NCBI RefSeq assembly: GCF_003666605.1
Contig: NZ_RCIV01000013.1
Span: 16,301 to 80,300 of the forward strand
Length of the DNA: 64,000 nt
DNA from: Propionibacterium australiense
GTDB taxonomy: Bacteria; Actinomycetota; Actinomycetes; Propionibacteriales; Propionibacteriaceae
Reading direction: 5' to 3'
Shown: positions 63,799 to 64,000 of the stretch, in pieces
Layout: each line of letters starts with the position of its first letter
Position numbering within the stretch: position 1 is the stretch's first letter
Notes under the pieces: model-generated
Database searches by the model: none
Seen by the model: only the letters and a program-made list of their open reading frames with translations
Told to the model about the DNA's origin: nothing
Program-made: the position numbers and the translations under genes

Positions 63799-64000
63799 AT
63801 GCAGATCGAGGTCACCCCGGAAGAAACCGCTGTTCTGATCAGGTGGAAGAAACGCACAGACAATTACGTGCTGGTGCGGATGAAAGCCGAAGCCATCTTG
63901 TATGCCTCTCGTGGTGTCGATGTGGGGATTATCGCTGAAATGGTTGAGCGCAGCGAGAAAACCGTTCGAGAATGGCTGGCCGAGTGGCAGGCCAGCAGGA
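63799..64000 (+). mobile_element. IS630-family transposase, N-terminal part (runs off the window)
   Basis: An open frame from the ATG at 63799 to the window end gives 67 residues starting MQIEVTPEETAVLIRWKKRT, with the helix-turn-helix VRMKAEAILYASRGVDVGIIAEMVERSEKTVREWLAEW. This is the N-terminal HTH of IS630/Tc1-mariner transposases in actinobacteria, where the DDE domain follows later. The A+T-rich context supports a recent insertion. The catalytic domain, right end and inverted repeats are outside the window. Confidence 0.8.

Overview
The window is high-GC DNA (roughly two thirds G+C by eye) from an actinobacterium. The evidence is a DtxR/IdeR-type iron box, LacI-type operators centred on CG, a divergent LuxR-type two-component pair, and many genes whose TAnnnT -10 element sits only 6-7 nt before the start codon, the layout of leaderless transcripts. 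The gene set (ackA-pta, pntAB, acyl-CoA dehydratase activase, galactoside catabolism) suits a fermenting or facultative species. A relative of the Propionibacteriaceae is my best guess, but it is inferred from content and not proven.

Layout. 1-7.9 kb: end of an LGFP-repeat protein, PlsC-like acyltransferase with an SDR, ackA and pta, a membrane protein and a divergent two-component system. 8.0-9.9 kb: a compact XRE / ImmA-IrrE peptidase / PIN-domain operon whose PIN gene is frameshifted. 10-17.7 kb: SWIM-SNF2 helicase, endonuclease IV, long-chain acyl-CoA synthetase with a TetR regulator, cytosolic BtuF-like metal receptor. 18-21.7 kb: hydrolase with a membrane-anchored XRE regulator, then an AAA ATPase-DUF4276 pair of lower G+C that looks like a defence module. 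22.3-28.2 kb: LacI regulator, GH2 beta-galactosidase and GPH symporter. 28.3-35.7 kb: an unusual thiolase with a short AMP-binding protein, a divergent siderophore ABC system controlled by an iron box, and a frameshifted beta-lactamase-like lipoprotein. 35.9-45.6 kb: giant acyl-CoA dehydratase activase, a NadB-like flavoprotein without the family's active-site residues, rpiB, pntAB. 46-54 kb: a second LacI regulator with a sugar ABC system (binding-protein gene frameshifted near its end), a GH35/GH42-like galactosidase and an uncharacterised protein. 54-63.4 kb: malQ, then an HSP90-family gene followed by two large paralogous helical-repeat genes, and acyP. The window ends inside an IS630-type transposase gene.

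How the genes work together. Two independent galactoside routes lie 20 kb apart: a cation-symporter plus GH2 route, and an ABC-importer plus GH-A-clan route, each with its own LacI regulator and recognisable operators. AckA-Pta supplies ATP and links acetyl-CoA to acetate; PntAB supplies NADPH; RpiB and MalQ serve central sugar and glucan metabolism. The iron ABC genes read outward from one 37-bp gap holding the iron box. The best candidates for undescribed systems are the HSP90-helical-repeat cluster, the AAA-DUF4276 pair and the XRE-ImmA/IrrE-PIN operon.

Three genes (PIN, beta-lactamase-like, sugar-binding protein) each carry one apparent frameshift. Raw reads are needed to tell mutation from assembly error.
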